A stretch of DNA of 64,000 nt, taken from positions 1-64,000 of the forward strand of contig DASVNH010000181.1 in assembly GCA_036383955.1 (NCBI GenBank). Reading direction: 5' to 3'. Source of the DNA: JACQFK01 sp036383955. Its GTDB lineage: Bacteria; Planctomycetota; MHYJ01; JACPRB01. The position numbers and the translations under genes were made by a program. Shown piece by piece: positions 16,718 through 23,908 of this stretch (the first letter of the stretch is position 1; the number at the start of each line of letters is the position of its first letter). The notes under the pieces were generated by a model, which was not told where the DNA came from, did no database searches, and worked only from the letters and a program-made list of their open reading frames with translations.

Positions 16718-16742
16718 GACAAAACTCCCGGGAAGATTTGTC
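16718..16742. repeat. 25-bp palindromic repeat, copy 2 (between exbB and exbD)
   Basis: GACAAA, two bases, TCCCGGGA, three bases, TTTGTC. It nearly fills the 30-base gap between the exbB stop and the exbD start. The only purine-rich sequence upstream of the exbD ATG (GGGAG on the minus strand) lies inside the palindrome, so folding could limit ribosome access and set the ExbB:ExbD ratio. Confidence 0.7.
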
Positions 16743-16745
16743 ACG

Positions 16746-17429
16746 TCAGTCATGGCGCGTCCCCTGCAGGGCGAGGATGACGCGGCGCTGGACGGGCGTG
16801 AGCTTGCCCTGGGCGAGGAGGACCTCGCCGATGCGGCAGGCGCGCTCGCGGGCGACGGGAAGGAGGCCGTCGACGTCCCCCGACGTCACGTAGCCCAGGC
16901 GCACGGCGATTTCGCCGAAGCGGGCGGTGTCGGGGGCCAGGCGGGTGAGGCGGCGGAGCAGGATCTCCTCTTCGCCTTCGACGCGGCGCAGGCGGGAGGC
17001 GACGATCTGGTGGAAGAGCAGGGCGGGAAGGGCGGTGGCGAGGCCGGCCTCGGTGGCGACGAGGGCCTCGCGGATGCCGCCCGCCAGCATACGCGGGTCG
17101 CCGAGGCCCATCGTGTGGATGACCTCGAACGTGCCGATCATGCCCGACACCGTGCCGAGCAGCCCGAGCAGCGGGAGGATGCCCACGAGCACCGCGAGGA
17201 AGCGCAGCCGCTGATGGAGTCCGGCGATGTCGTCCGCCGCCAGCTCGACGCGCCCGACGCCCGCCTCGCTCACGACCGCGGCGCCCGTGAGCTCGCGCGC
17301 CGACAGGAGGTCGCGCAGCAGCCGCCGGGACCGCGCGTCGCCCGAGAGCGCCAGCCACCACGCCGCGACCGACGCGACGAGGATCGGCCCCATCACGACG
17401 CCCCCGGCGGCGAAGAGCTCAGCGATCAC
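16746..17429 (-). CDS. exbB: ExbB-family proton channel with C-terminal MshEN-like extension
   Basis: GTG 17429 starts a 227-residue protein with three membrane helices. The MotA/TolQ/ExbB signature is LLGLLGTVSGMIGTFEVI at about residues 87-105, and GGIREALVATEAGLATALPALL follows. The C-terminal 60 residues (GEIAVRLGYVTSGDVD, RIGEVLLAQGKLTPVQ) resemble the N-terminal cyclic-di-GMP-binding or docking repeats of type II/IV secretion ATPases (MshEN-like). This is unusual on an ExbB. It overlaps the upstream TtpC-like gene by 11 bases. The core function is the proton-conducting pentamer of the TonB motor. Confidence 0.88.
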   Translation of the reverse strand: MIAELFAAGGVVMGPILVASVAAWWLALSGDARSRRLLRDLLSARELTGAAVVSEAGVGRVELAADDIAGLHQRLRFLAVLVGILPLLGLLGTVSGMIGTFEVIHTMGLGDPRMLAGGIREALVATEAGLATALPALLFHQIVASRLRRVEGEEEILLRRLTRLAPDTARFGEIAVRLGYVTSGDVDGLLPVARERACRIGEVLLAQGKLTPVQRRVILALQGTRHD

Positions 17430-18765
17430 GGGGGACCTCGCTGAGAATGTTGACGAGCGTCGTCGAGTGCCGCTGCGCGTCCGCGAGCACGCGGTCCACC
17501 CGGCCGGAGAACCAGCTGTGGCAGAGCAGCAGCGGGATCGCCACGACCAGGCCGGAGGCCGTCGCGATCAGCGCCTCCGAAATGCCGCCGGCCATGAGCC
17601 CGGGATCGCCGCTGCCGAACATGCGGATGGTGTCGAACGTGCTGATCATGCCCGTCACCGTGCCGAGCAGGCCGAGCATGGGCGCGACGCCCGCCAGCAC
17701 CGCGAGCATGGGCAGGAAGCGCTCGAGGACCGGCGTCTCGTGGAGCACGGCCTCGAGGACCGCCTCCTCCATCCGGGCCCGGCCGCCCGCGCGCTCCCGC
17801 AGCGCCGCCGCCATCGCCCGCGTCGCCGTCCCGCGGCCCGGCGCCGCCAGCCGGTCGGCCTCCTCGAGCTTCCCCGAGCGGACGTTCGCCAGGATGGGCT
17901 CGGCTTCCGGCGACCGCCCGCGCGCGCGCAGCGTGAACCAGCGTTCGAAGATGATGACGGCCGAAAGGAGCGCGACGGCCGCCAGCGGGATCATGATGAG
18001 GCCGCCCGCCCGGAACAACTCGCCCGCGCTCTGGCCTTCCTCGCGCTTGCTGGGCGCCAGGCGCAGCGTCGGATCGATGGGCAGGTCGGTCTCGCCCGGG
18101 GCCGCGAAGGCGCGGCGGATGTCGTCCTTCGCCCAGGCCGGCAGCGCTTCGCTCCAGCGGTAGCCCTCGGCCCCCGTCGGCGCCGCGAAGACCTCGCCGA
18201 CGCGCGCCGGAGTCTGGAAGGCCGTGAAAATCAGGCCGGCCCGCAGGATCTTCGCGGTTTCCTCGACGCCCTCCGCGTTCCGCACGGCGTGGTCGAAGAC
18301 GGCGGAGGTCCGCGACTCCTCCAGCAGCGAGCGGGCGAGGTCGAAGAGAGGGCGGACGTCGGGCGCTTCCGCGGGGGCGGCGAGCGACGTCCGGAGCGCC
18401 GCCAGCGACGCCTTCTGCGCGTCGCGGCGTTCGCCGGGGGGCAGGGACTCGAGGAAGTCGCTGATCTTCAGGGCCGCGTCTTCGGCGGCGCGGCGGACGT
18501 CGCTCCACGACTGCCGCGAGGCGGCGCGCGCGGTGCGCAGGGCGGCGCGCTCGGCGCGGCGGGCTTCGAGCTCCCTGGCTTTGGCGGCGACGGACCGGGT
18601 GCGCGTCGCGAACTCGTCCGCGAGCGCGGCGACGCGGGCCTGCGCGGCCGCGAGCTCGGCTTCCTGGGCGGCGTCTTCCTTCTGGATGCGGGCCTTCTCG
18701 GCGGCGAGCTCGCGCTTCGCCTCCTCGAGGATGGGATCCTGCAACAGGAGAAGAAGCAGGATCAT
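17419..18765 (-). CDS. TtpC-like ExbB with N-terminal periplasmic coiled coil
   Basis: The 448 residues begin with a short signal (MILLLLLLQD). A long charged coiled coil follows at about 15-95 (KRELAAEKARIQKEDAAQEAE), then a middle domain ending near 240. A C-terminal MotA/TolQ/ExbB unit at about 255-440 has PMLGLLGTVTGMISTFDTI and GGISEALIATASGLVVAIPLLL. This is the arrangement of TtpC in Vibrio TonB2 systems, where it is an extra ExbB-like component needed for energy transfer. ATG 18765 overlaps the stop of the DUF3450 gene. Two ExbB-type proteins in tandem support a TonB2-type machine. Confidence 0.88.
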   Translation of the reverse strand: MILLLLLLQDPILEEAKRELAAEKARIQKEDAAQEAELAAAQARVAALADEFATRTRSVAAKARELEARRAERAALRTARAASRQSWSDVRRAAEDAALKISDFLESLPPGERRDAQKASLAALRTSLAAPAEAPDVRPLFDLARSLLEESRTSAVFDHAVRNAEGVEETAKILRAGLIFTAFQTPARVGEVFAAPTGAEGYRWSEALPAWAKDDIRRAFAAPGETDLPIDPTLRLAPSKREEGQSAGELFRAGGLIMIPLAAVALLSAVIIFERWFTLRARGRSPEAEPILANVRSGKLEEADRLAAPGRGTATRAMAAALRERAGGRARMEEAVLEAVLHETPVLERFLPMLAVLAGVAPMLGLLGTVTGMISTFDTIRMFGSGDPGLMAGGISEALIATASGLVVAIPLLLCHSWFSGRVDRVLADAQRHSTTLVNILSEVPRDR

Positions 18766-19454
18766 CGCTTCACCGGCAGCTTGAGGAGGGCGGGGGCGCG
18801 GCGGCGGTCGAGGATCTCGATCGCGTCCCGGGCCGCCTGGTCGCGCGCGGGCGTGCCGGCGGGCTTCCAGGCGCCGGCGGTTTCGAAGCCGGACTCGAGG
18901 CCGTCCTCCGTCACGTAGCCCTGCAGCAGGTGGCCGACGCGGAAGATGCGCGCGGGCTTCACGCGGCCGCCGTCGAGGGGGATCGCCGCGGAGTAAGCCT
19001 CGCCCGAGCGGGCGACGCGGAGCTCCTCCTGGAGGAAGGACCAGTAGCGGCCGAGGCGTTCGCCGGGGGAGTGGACGCCGGGATCGACCTCCAGCCGCGC
19101 GAGGCGGTCCTTGCGCCGGTAGTCCAGGCCCGCCGCGACGTAGGCCTTGCCCTCGGCGAAGGCGCGATCGAGCGAAGGCCCGAGTTCGGCGGCGCGGGCC
19201 GTCCCGACTTCCTCCTCCTTGCGGAGGGTCGCCAGCTCGGCGCCGACGTCCGTCAGCTGCTTGTCGGCCTCGGCTTCGCGGGTCTTGAGCTCGGCGGTCT
19301 CGCCCTCGAGCCGGCGCGTGGTCTGGCGCAGGCCGTCGAGCCGCTCCTGCCGGGCGCGCTGCCGCTGATACCAGGCCGCGCGCTCCTCGCGGAGCTGCCG
19401 GAGGACGTCCTCCAGCGGATCGGCCTGGGCCAGGGCGAGAAGAAGAACGATCAC
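18762..19454 (-). CDS. DUF3450 periplasmic coiled-coil protein
   Basis: GTG 19454 overlaps the receptor gene stop. The 230 residues have a short signal (MIVLLLALAQAD) and a coiled coil to about residue 110 (LREERAAWYQRQRARQERLDG). The globular C-terminal half contains GERLGRYWSFLQEELRVAR and GLESGFETAGAWKP. DUF3450 proteins are regularly found immediately before TtpC in TonB2-type operons and are believed to sit in the periplasm as part of that complex. Order and overlap here agree with that placement. Confidence 0.82.
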   Translation of the reverse strand: MIVLLLALAQADPLEDVLRQLREERAAWYQRQRARQERLDGLRQTTRRLEGETAELKTREAEADKQLTDVGAELATLRKEEEVGTARAAELGPSLDRAFAEGKAYVAAGLDYRRKDRLARLEVDPGVHSPGERLGRYWSFLQEELRVARSGEAYSAAIPLDGGRVKPARIFRVGHLLQGYVTEDGLESGFETAGAWKPAGTPARDQAARDAIEILDRRRAPALLKLPVKR

Positions 19455-21478
19455 CAGCGGACCTCCGCGCCCGCGTAGAAGGAGCGCTCGTCGGCGGCGT
19501 TGAACTGCGCCTGGTCGACGCCGCCCGCGTCCGCGATGACGCCGGTGGTGGGCGCGTAGATCCGGTCCGAGAGGTTCCGGCCGTCGACGAACAGCAGCAG
19601 GTTCCCGGCTCTGTAGCCGAGCTGGATGCCGTAGCTCGCGTATCCGTGGGCCTCGAACGTGTTGGCGTGGTCGATGAACATGTCCTTGGGGAGGATCTCC
19701 ACGTTCGGCGCGACGTAGACGCCGAAGAAGGTCTCGTAGCGGAGCTCGGCGTGGTAGACGTGCACCGGGATGCCGGCGGCGCGGTTGTTGTCGAACGCGG
19801 CGTCGTCGTGGAAGCGGAAGTCGTTCAGCGTGTAGGTCTGGCGCAGCGTCAGCTTGTCGGCGGCCGCCCCGGGCTTGACGTCGGAGCCCAGCAGGACGAC
19901 CGAGAGGCCCAGCTCGACGCCCCGGTGGATCGTGTCGTCCGCGTTGACGGTGCCGAGCGGCGCGCTCGTGACCGGGTCGACGAGGGCGAGCAGCTCGTCC
20001 TTCACCCAGGCGTGGTAGACGGCGACGTCCCACGCGAAGATCCCCGACCGGCCGCGCGTGCCGAGCTCGACGGTCCAGGACGTCTGCTCCTCGGGGAAGT
20101 TCAGCCCGCCGGCCGCGTTGTTGGCGATCTCGGAGAACGAGGGGTTCTCCATCGCGCGGCTCACGTTGAAGAAGACCTGGATGTCCTGATCGACGTCCAT
20201 CAGGAGGCCGATTTTCGGGTTGACGCCGCGGAAGACGTCGTCGTCGCTGTTGTCGACGCCGAAGTGGTCGTCGAGCTCCATCCGGGCCACGACGGCCTGG
20301 AGGCCGGCCACGAACGCCAGATTGGAGCTGACGTAGTGCTGGTTCTGGACGAAGAGCTCGAGGTTCGCCACGGAAAGGTCCTGGTCGGCCGTCTCGGCGC
20401 CGGTGTGCCCGCCGAGGTTCGTGAAGCGGTGCTCGTCGGTCTGGCCGTAGGTCGTCAGGAAGCCGAAGGTGAGGGTGTTGCGGCGCCCGGCCCAGCGGCT
20501 CTCGTCCGTGTAGGCCGTGTAGAGGACCAGGTCGTCGCTGTCCTGCTCGATGACCTGGAAGATCGGGTGGTCCAGGCTCTTGTGGGTGAAGCCGAGGCTG
20601 GCGTCGAGGCGGGCGTCGCCCGAGGTCCAGGTGATCTTGTCGGCGAAGCGGACGAAGTCGAAGTCGCGCTTCTGGTCGCCGGCGACGTTGGCGGGGTTGG
20701 CGGCCTCGGGGTCCTGGCGCATGCGGCTCCGGGTGACGCCGCCGGGGAGCTCGGAGTCGGTCTGGACGTAGGTGAGATAGACGCGGTTCTCGGCGCTGGG
20801 GGAGAGCTTGAAGCCGAGGTTGCCGAAGAAGCGGCCGGTGGCCTGGTCGGCGTGCTCGCGGAAGCCGTCGGCCTCCAGGTTGGTGATCGAGAGGTAGTAG
20901 TCCGCCTGGTCCATGGCGAAGCCGGACGCGATCTGGCCGCGGGCGTAGCCGAAGCTGCCGGCCTCCGCGCGGGTGACGAGGCGGGCGCTGTCGTAACCGC
21001 TGGGGGACACGAAGTTGACGGCGCCGCCGAGGGTGGAGGCGCCGTAGCGGAGGGCGTTGGCTCCGCGGTAGACCTCGACGTAGCGGGCGGCGAGCGGCTC
21101 GATCTGCTGCATGTCGAAGCTGCCGTCGGCGAGGTTGATCGGGATCCCGTCCTGCAGCACCCGCAGCCCGCGGCCGTGGAACGTGCGCTGCAGGCCCGAG
21201 CCGCGGATGGAGATCCGGGCTTCCTCGTAGCCGAAGCGGGTGGCCGCGAAGACGCCCGGCGTGTAGTCGAACAGGTCGTCGAGCGACGCCGCCCGGGCCG
21301 TCCGGTAGGCTTCGGCGTCGACGACGTTCACGCCGCCCGGGGTCCGCTCGATCCGCCGCTGAGCCTCCGGGAGGGAGGGCGTGGTGGACGAGGGGTCCTT
21401 TTTCCCTTCGATGACGACGTCCTCCTGCTTCGCGGGCGAGGGTTCCTGAGAGACCAAGAGAAACAGCAATGAAAGCAT
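19451..21478 (-). CDS. TonB-dependent outer-membrane receptor (FecA-like)
   Basis: The 675-residue protein has a short signal (MLSLLFLLVSQ) and a TonB-box-like QEDVVIEGKK segment. The plug domain is at about 45-160 (TPGGVNVVDAE, EARISIRGSGLQRTFHGRG, EVYRGANALRYG, LGGAVNFVSPSGYDS). A 22-strand-type barrel ends in an aromatic C-terminus (SFYAGAEVRW). The plug sequence is close to FecA/siderophore-type receptors. The actual substrate (ferric chelate, copper or other) cannot be read from sequence. It is the second gene of the operon. Its ribosome site GAGGAAGG lies in the 3' arm of a 10-bp hairpin just before the start, suggesting translational control. Confidence 0.92.
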   Translation of the reverse strand: MLSLLFLLVSQEPSPAKQEDVVIEGKKDPSSTTPSLPEAQRRIERTPGGVNVVDAEAYRTARAASLDDLFDYTPGVFAATRFGYEEARISIRGSGLQRTFHGRGLRVLQDGIPINLADGSFDMQQIEPLAARYVEVYRGANALRYGASTLGGAVNFVSPSGYDSARLVTRAEAGSFGYARGQIASGFAMDQADYYLSITNLEADGFREHADQATGRFFGNLGFKLSPSAENRVYLTYVQTDSELPGGVTRSRMRQDPEAANPANVAGDQKRDFDFVRFADKITWTSGDARLDASLGFTHKSLDHPIFQVIEQDSDDLVLYTAYTDESRWAGRRNTLTFGFLTTYGQTDEHRFTNLGGHTGAETADQDLSVANLELFVQNQHYVSSNLAFVAGLQAVVARMELDDHFGVDNSDDDVFRGVNPKIGLLMDVDQDIQVFFNVSRAMENPSFSEIANNAAGGLNFPEEQTSWTVELGTRGRSGIFAWDVAVYHAWVKDELLALVDPVTSAPLGTVNADDTIHRGVELGLSVVLLGSDVKPGAAADKLTLRQTYTLNDFRFHDDAAFDNNRAAGIPVHVYHAELRYETFFGVYVAPNVEILPKDMFIDHANTFEAHGYASYGIQLGYRAGNLLLFVDGRNLSDRIYAPTTGVIADAGGVDQAQFNAADERSFYAGAEVRW

Positions 21479-21486
21479 GTGAGCAT

Positions 21487-21521
21487 CCTTCCTCAGTTAG
21501 AAAACCGGGACCTGAGGAAGG
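21487..21521 (-). promoter_or_regulatory. Hairpin that can mask the receptor ribosome-binding site
   Basis: On the minus strand CCTTCCTCAG (21521-21512) and CTGAGGAAGG (21496-21487) form a perfect 10-bp stem with a 15-nt loop. The 3' arm contains the Shine-Dalgarno sequence (GGAAGG), ending 8 bases before ATG 21478. There is no T-run, so a terminator is unlikely. When folded, the stem would block ribosome binding of the TonB receptor but not of the Cys-rich gene upstream. Confidence 0.6.
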
Positions 21522-21523
21522 GC

Positions 21524-21931
21524 TTAGAGCGGTACTTTGTCGAGGTCGAGGACGCGGGGGTCGACGTCCGGCGTAAAGTCGGGAAGCGTCAGGCGGCTGA
21601 CCCGCGGCGGGGCGGCCTCGACGCGGGGGAAGACGTCCAGGGCCGGCAGGTTGACGGCCTGGGCCATCGCGAGCTCGAGGCCGGAGCAGCGGGCGATGTC
21701 GAAACCGCTCGCCGTCGCGGTTTTGGGGGACGTCGGTTTCGCCGACGGCCCGCAGCAGCAGTCGCCGCGGGCCACGACCTCGGCCGGGCAGCCGCAGGCG
21801 GCGGCGCAGCACGCGTCCGGCGTCACGAGGAGCGCGACGCGGGGGAAGAGGGCGTCGAAGCCCGCGTGCAGCAGCCACGTGGACTGCAGCGCGTAGAAGG
21901 CGGCCAGGACCCCGAGGAGAACGCGGGTCAC
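21524..21931 (-). CDS. Cys-rich, membrane-anchored protein upstream of the TonB receptor
   Basis: The 135 residues start with an export signal or membrane helix (MTRVLLGVLAAFYALQSTWLL). Two Cys clusters follow, PDACCAAACGCPAE and GDCCCG, at about residues 39-62, and then an acidic, non-Cys tail. Such clusters can bind copper or zinc or receive disulfides. It is the first gene of the operon that continues with the TonB receptor, separated only by the hairpin. A metal-sensing or metal-delivery role is an inference from composition and position; no family is recognised. Confidence 0.65.
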   Translation of the reverse strand: MTRVLLGVLAAFYALQSTWLLHAGFDALFPRVALLVTPDACCAAACGCPAEVVARGDCCCGPSAKPTSPKTATASGFDIARCSGLELAMAQAVNLPALDVFPRVEAAPPRVSRLTLPDFTPDVDPRVLDLDKVPL

Positions 21932-22009
21932 GGCGCGTCAGTATGGGTTACGCGAGGCGCGAGCGCAAGCGCAAACGATACTGAGTTCCAATTACGCTCC
22001 TTGGGGGGC

Positions 22010-22038
22010 ACCATAAACTGGACAGTACGATTTATGGT
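22010..22038. repeat. Short inverted repeat downstream of the cNMP-binding gene
   Basis: ACCATAAA (22010-22017) and TTTATGGT (22031-22038) are perfect 8-bp arms 13 bases apart, followed on the plus strand by more T. It sits 4 bases after the stop of the leftward gene. The T-run is on the wrong strand for that gene, so this could be an operator or a weak terminator of rightward antisense transcription. The rest of the 110-bp gap shows nothing clear. Confidence 0.35.
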
Positions 22039-22041
22039 TTT

Positions 22042-22611
22042 TCAGGCCCCGAGGATCGTGGCCTTGCTGGAGGGGAAGGAGGCGGCGTCGACGTCCTGGA
22101 CGTCGCCGGTGGGGACGCCGCTGAGGCCGGCGAGATGCTGGCGGGTTTCCTCCATGACCTTGCTCTTGAACTTCTCGCTGAGGCGTTCGAGGGCGTAGAG
22201 GGTGCCGCTGATGGCCTTGCGGTAGCGCATGGCCTGGCGGGACATCTCGGCGGTTTCCTCGGCGGCGCGCTGGGTGGTCTCGACGAGCCGCTGCCCGAGG
22301 CGTCGGATGAGCTGCAGCATCATCTTCGGGTCGCGGGCCATGGATTCGACCATGTTCTGGTCTTCGAGGCCCTTGAAGACGGCGACGTCGCAGGGGGTGA
22401 TGGCGCGGACGGTGGCGGTGCGGGGGCCGTTGAGGAGGGCGCTGAGCTCGCCGAACCATTCGCCCGGGTTGAGCTGGTTGACGACGTTGCCCTTCACTTC
22501 CGCGACGGCGGTGCCCTTGGTGAGGTAGAAGATGCGGTTGTCGTTGGGCTGGCCTTCTTTGAGGATGACGGCGTCCTTGTCGTAGCGGAAGTACGCCTTG
22601 GTGATCGTCAT
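22042..22611 (-). CDS. Cyclic nucleotide-binding domain protein
   Basis: The start at ATG 22611 (MTITKAYFRYDKDAV) gives 189 residues. Residues about 10-120 form a CNB domain: ILKEGQPNDNRIFYLTKGTAV, LNPGEWFGELSALLNGPRTATV. The GEWFGELSALL segment is the phosphate-binding cassette, where an Arg two residues after the small residues contacts cyclic nucleotide (GPRTAT). The C-terminal half is helical (RRLGQRLVETTQRAAEETAEM) without a DNA-binding motif, so it is not a Crp-type regulator. It may instead regulate a partner protein. The gene is divergent from trmD and has no operon neighbour. Confidence 0.85.
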   Translation of the reverse strand: MTITKAYFRYDKDAVILKEGQPNDNRIFYLTKGTAVAEVKGNVVNQLNPGEWFGELSALLNGPRTATVRAITPCDVAVFKGLEDQNMVESMARDPKMMLQLIRRLGQRLVETTQRAAEETAEMSRQAMRYRKAISGTLYALERLSEKFKSKVMEETRQHLAGLSGVPTGDVQDVDAASFPSSKATILGA

Positions 22612-22628
22612 AGTGGGTGATTGTAAAA

Positions 22629-22674
22629 GCCGGTCCCGGTCCCGGTCCAGGAAGAAGGAACCGGCCCGGGCCTG
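22629..22674. repeat. GGTCCC tandem stretch, possible hairpin element (copy E1, weak)
   Basis: Three GGTCCC/GGTCCA units (22631-22651) are followed by a partly complementary GGAACCGGCCCGGG stretch. It resembles one arm of the tandem-armed elements found in other gaps, but pairing is poor and the G/C core is missing. Confidence 0.3.
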
Positions 22675-22689
22675 ATCCCGAGAAAGGTC

Positions 22690-22717
22690 TTGACCCTCGG
22701 AAGCCGATGGAGATAAT
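22690..22717 (+). promoter_or_regulatory. Sigma-70-type promoter for trmD-rplS-ruvB
   Basis: TTGACC (22690-22695), 16 bases, GATAAT (22712-22717): five of six consensus bases in each box. Transcription would start near 22724, giving a leader of about 40 bases before GTG 22763. The leader contains a directly repeated GGTGCACG. Confidence 0.6.
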
Positions 22718-22762
22718 AGCCACTCCCTTTCCGGGGGTGCACGGGGAGTTATAGGTGCACGC

Positions 22763-23467
22763 GTGATCATTGACATCGTGACCCTCTTCCCTGGGATGTT
22801 CCAGGGGGTGTTGGGGGAGAGCATTCTGCGGCGGGCGCAGGAGCAGGGGCTGGCGAAAGTCAGCCTCGTGAACCTGCGCGACTTTTCGAAGGACCGCCAC
22901 AAGAAGGTGGACGCGCCGCCCTACGGGGGCGGGCCGGGCATGGTCATCATGGCCGACCCCGTTCTCGACGCGGTGGACCACCTTCGGAAGAACGGCCGCG
23001 AAGAGTCGCTGGTGGTGCTGCTGACGCCGGGGGGCGTGCGGTACGACCAGACCTTGTGCCAGGAGCTCTCCAAGCAGAAGGGGCTGATCTTTCTGTGCGG
23101 GCACTATGAGGGGTTCGACGAGCGGGTCAGCCAGGGGCTGTCGCCCCTGGAAGTCTCGATCGGCGATTACGTGCTGACAGGCGGGGAGATCCCCGCGATG
23201 GTTCTTTTGGATTCGGTGGTCCGGCAGATTCCGGGTGTGTTGGGCTCGGCCGCGTCGCTCGCGCAGGAGTCGTTCACGGGCGGCGGGCTGGAGTACCCCC
23301 AGTACACCCGGCCCCCGGAAGTCCGGGGGTTGCCGGTTCCGACCGTGCTGCTGTCCGGCGATCACAAGGCGATCGCCGAGTGGCGCGATGAGAAGTCGAA
23401 GGAACGGACGGAACAGCGCCGGCCGGATTTGCCGGGCGCGGTGAAGAAGACGTATCGCCAGATTTGA
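22763..23467 (+). CDS. trmD: tRNA (guanine37-N1)-methyltransferase
   Basis: GTG 22763 begins MIIDIVTLFPGMFQGVLGES, the standard TrmD opening; length is 234. The SAM-binding trefoil knot is visible as LLTPGGVRYDQ, FLCGHYEGFDERV and SIGDYVLTGGEIPAM. The substrate contact GPGMVIMADP is also present. The enzyme methylates G37 of tRNAs reading CNN codons, preventing frameshifts. It is followed 12 bases later by rplS, the usual partner. The rpsP and rimM genes normally upstream are absent, replaced by a divergent cNMP-binding gene. Confidence 0.97.
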   Translation: MIIDIVTLFPGMFQGVLGESILRRAQEQGLAKVSLVNLRDFSKDRHKKVDAPPYGGGPGMVIMADPVLDAVDHLRKNGREESLVVLLTPGGVRYDQTLCQELSKQKGLIFLCGHYEGFDERVSQGLSPLEVSIGDYVLTGGEIPAMVLLDSVVRQIPGVLGSAASLAQESFTGGGLEYPQYTRPPEVRGLPVPTVLLSGDHKAIAEWRDEKSKERTEQRRPDLPGAVKKTYRQI

Positions 23468-23479
23468 AACGGTGGAACC

Positions 23480-23902
23480 ATGCGCTCCCTCGACGCGATT
23501 GAAAAAGACTGGCTGCGGAAGAAGACGCCGAAGTTCGACGTCGGCGACGCCGTCGAAGTCCACGTGAAGATCATCGAAGGCGACCGCGAGCGCGTCCAGA
23601 TCTTCGCGGGCACCGTGATCGGCAAGAAGCACCAGGGCCTGGGCGAGACGTTCACCGTCCGCCGCCTGGTCCAGGGCGAGGGCGTCGAGCGCATCTTCCC
23701 CGTCCACTCGCCGCGCGTCGCGGACATCGTGGTCAAGAAGAAGGGCCAGGTCCGCCGCGCCAAGCTCCACTATCTCCGCGACCGCGTCGGCCGCTCCACG
23801 CGCATCGAGGAGAAGATGGGCGTCGTCCTGGAGAAGCCCGCGGCCCCCGAGCCGGCCCCCAAGAAGGCGGAAGCCGCCCCGGCCGCGCCCGCGGGCAAGT
23901 AG
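23480..23902 (+). CDS. rplS: Large ribosomal subunit protein L19 (bL19)
   Basis: The 140 residues show the L19 core: FDVGDAVEVHVKIIEGDRERVQIFAGTVI, TFTVRRLVQGEGVERIFPVHSP, and RRAKLHYLRDRVGRSTRI. The core is about 115 residues, and a low-complexity tail rich in Ala, Pro and Lys (about 25 residues) is added at the C-terminus. L19 sits at the 30S-50S interface. An ATG with a GGTGG stretch upstream starts it, 12 bases after trmD, and ruvB starts 6 bases after its stop, so the three genes form one operon. Confidence 0.97.
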   Translation: MRSLDAIEKDWLRKKTPKFDVGDAVEVHVKIIEGDRERVQIFAGTVIGKKHQGLGETFTVRRLVQGEGVERIFPVHSPRVADIVVKKKGQVRRAKLHYLRDRVGRSTRIEEKMGVVLEKPAAPEPAPKKAEAAPAAPAGK

Positions 23903-23908
23903 GACGTC

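Noticed and set aside
19451..21478. Naming the receptor FecA or a copper receptor
   Set aside because: The plug resembles FecA-type receptors but substrate residues cannot be judged, and the Cys-rich neighbour is only circumstantial evidence for copper.
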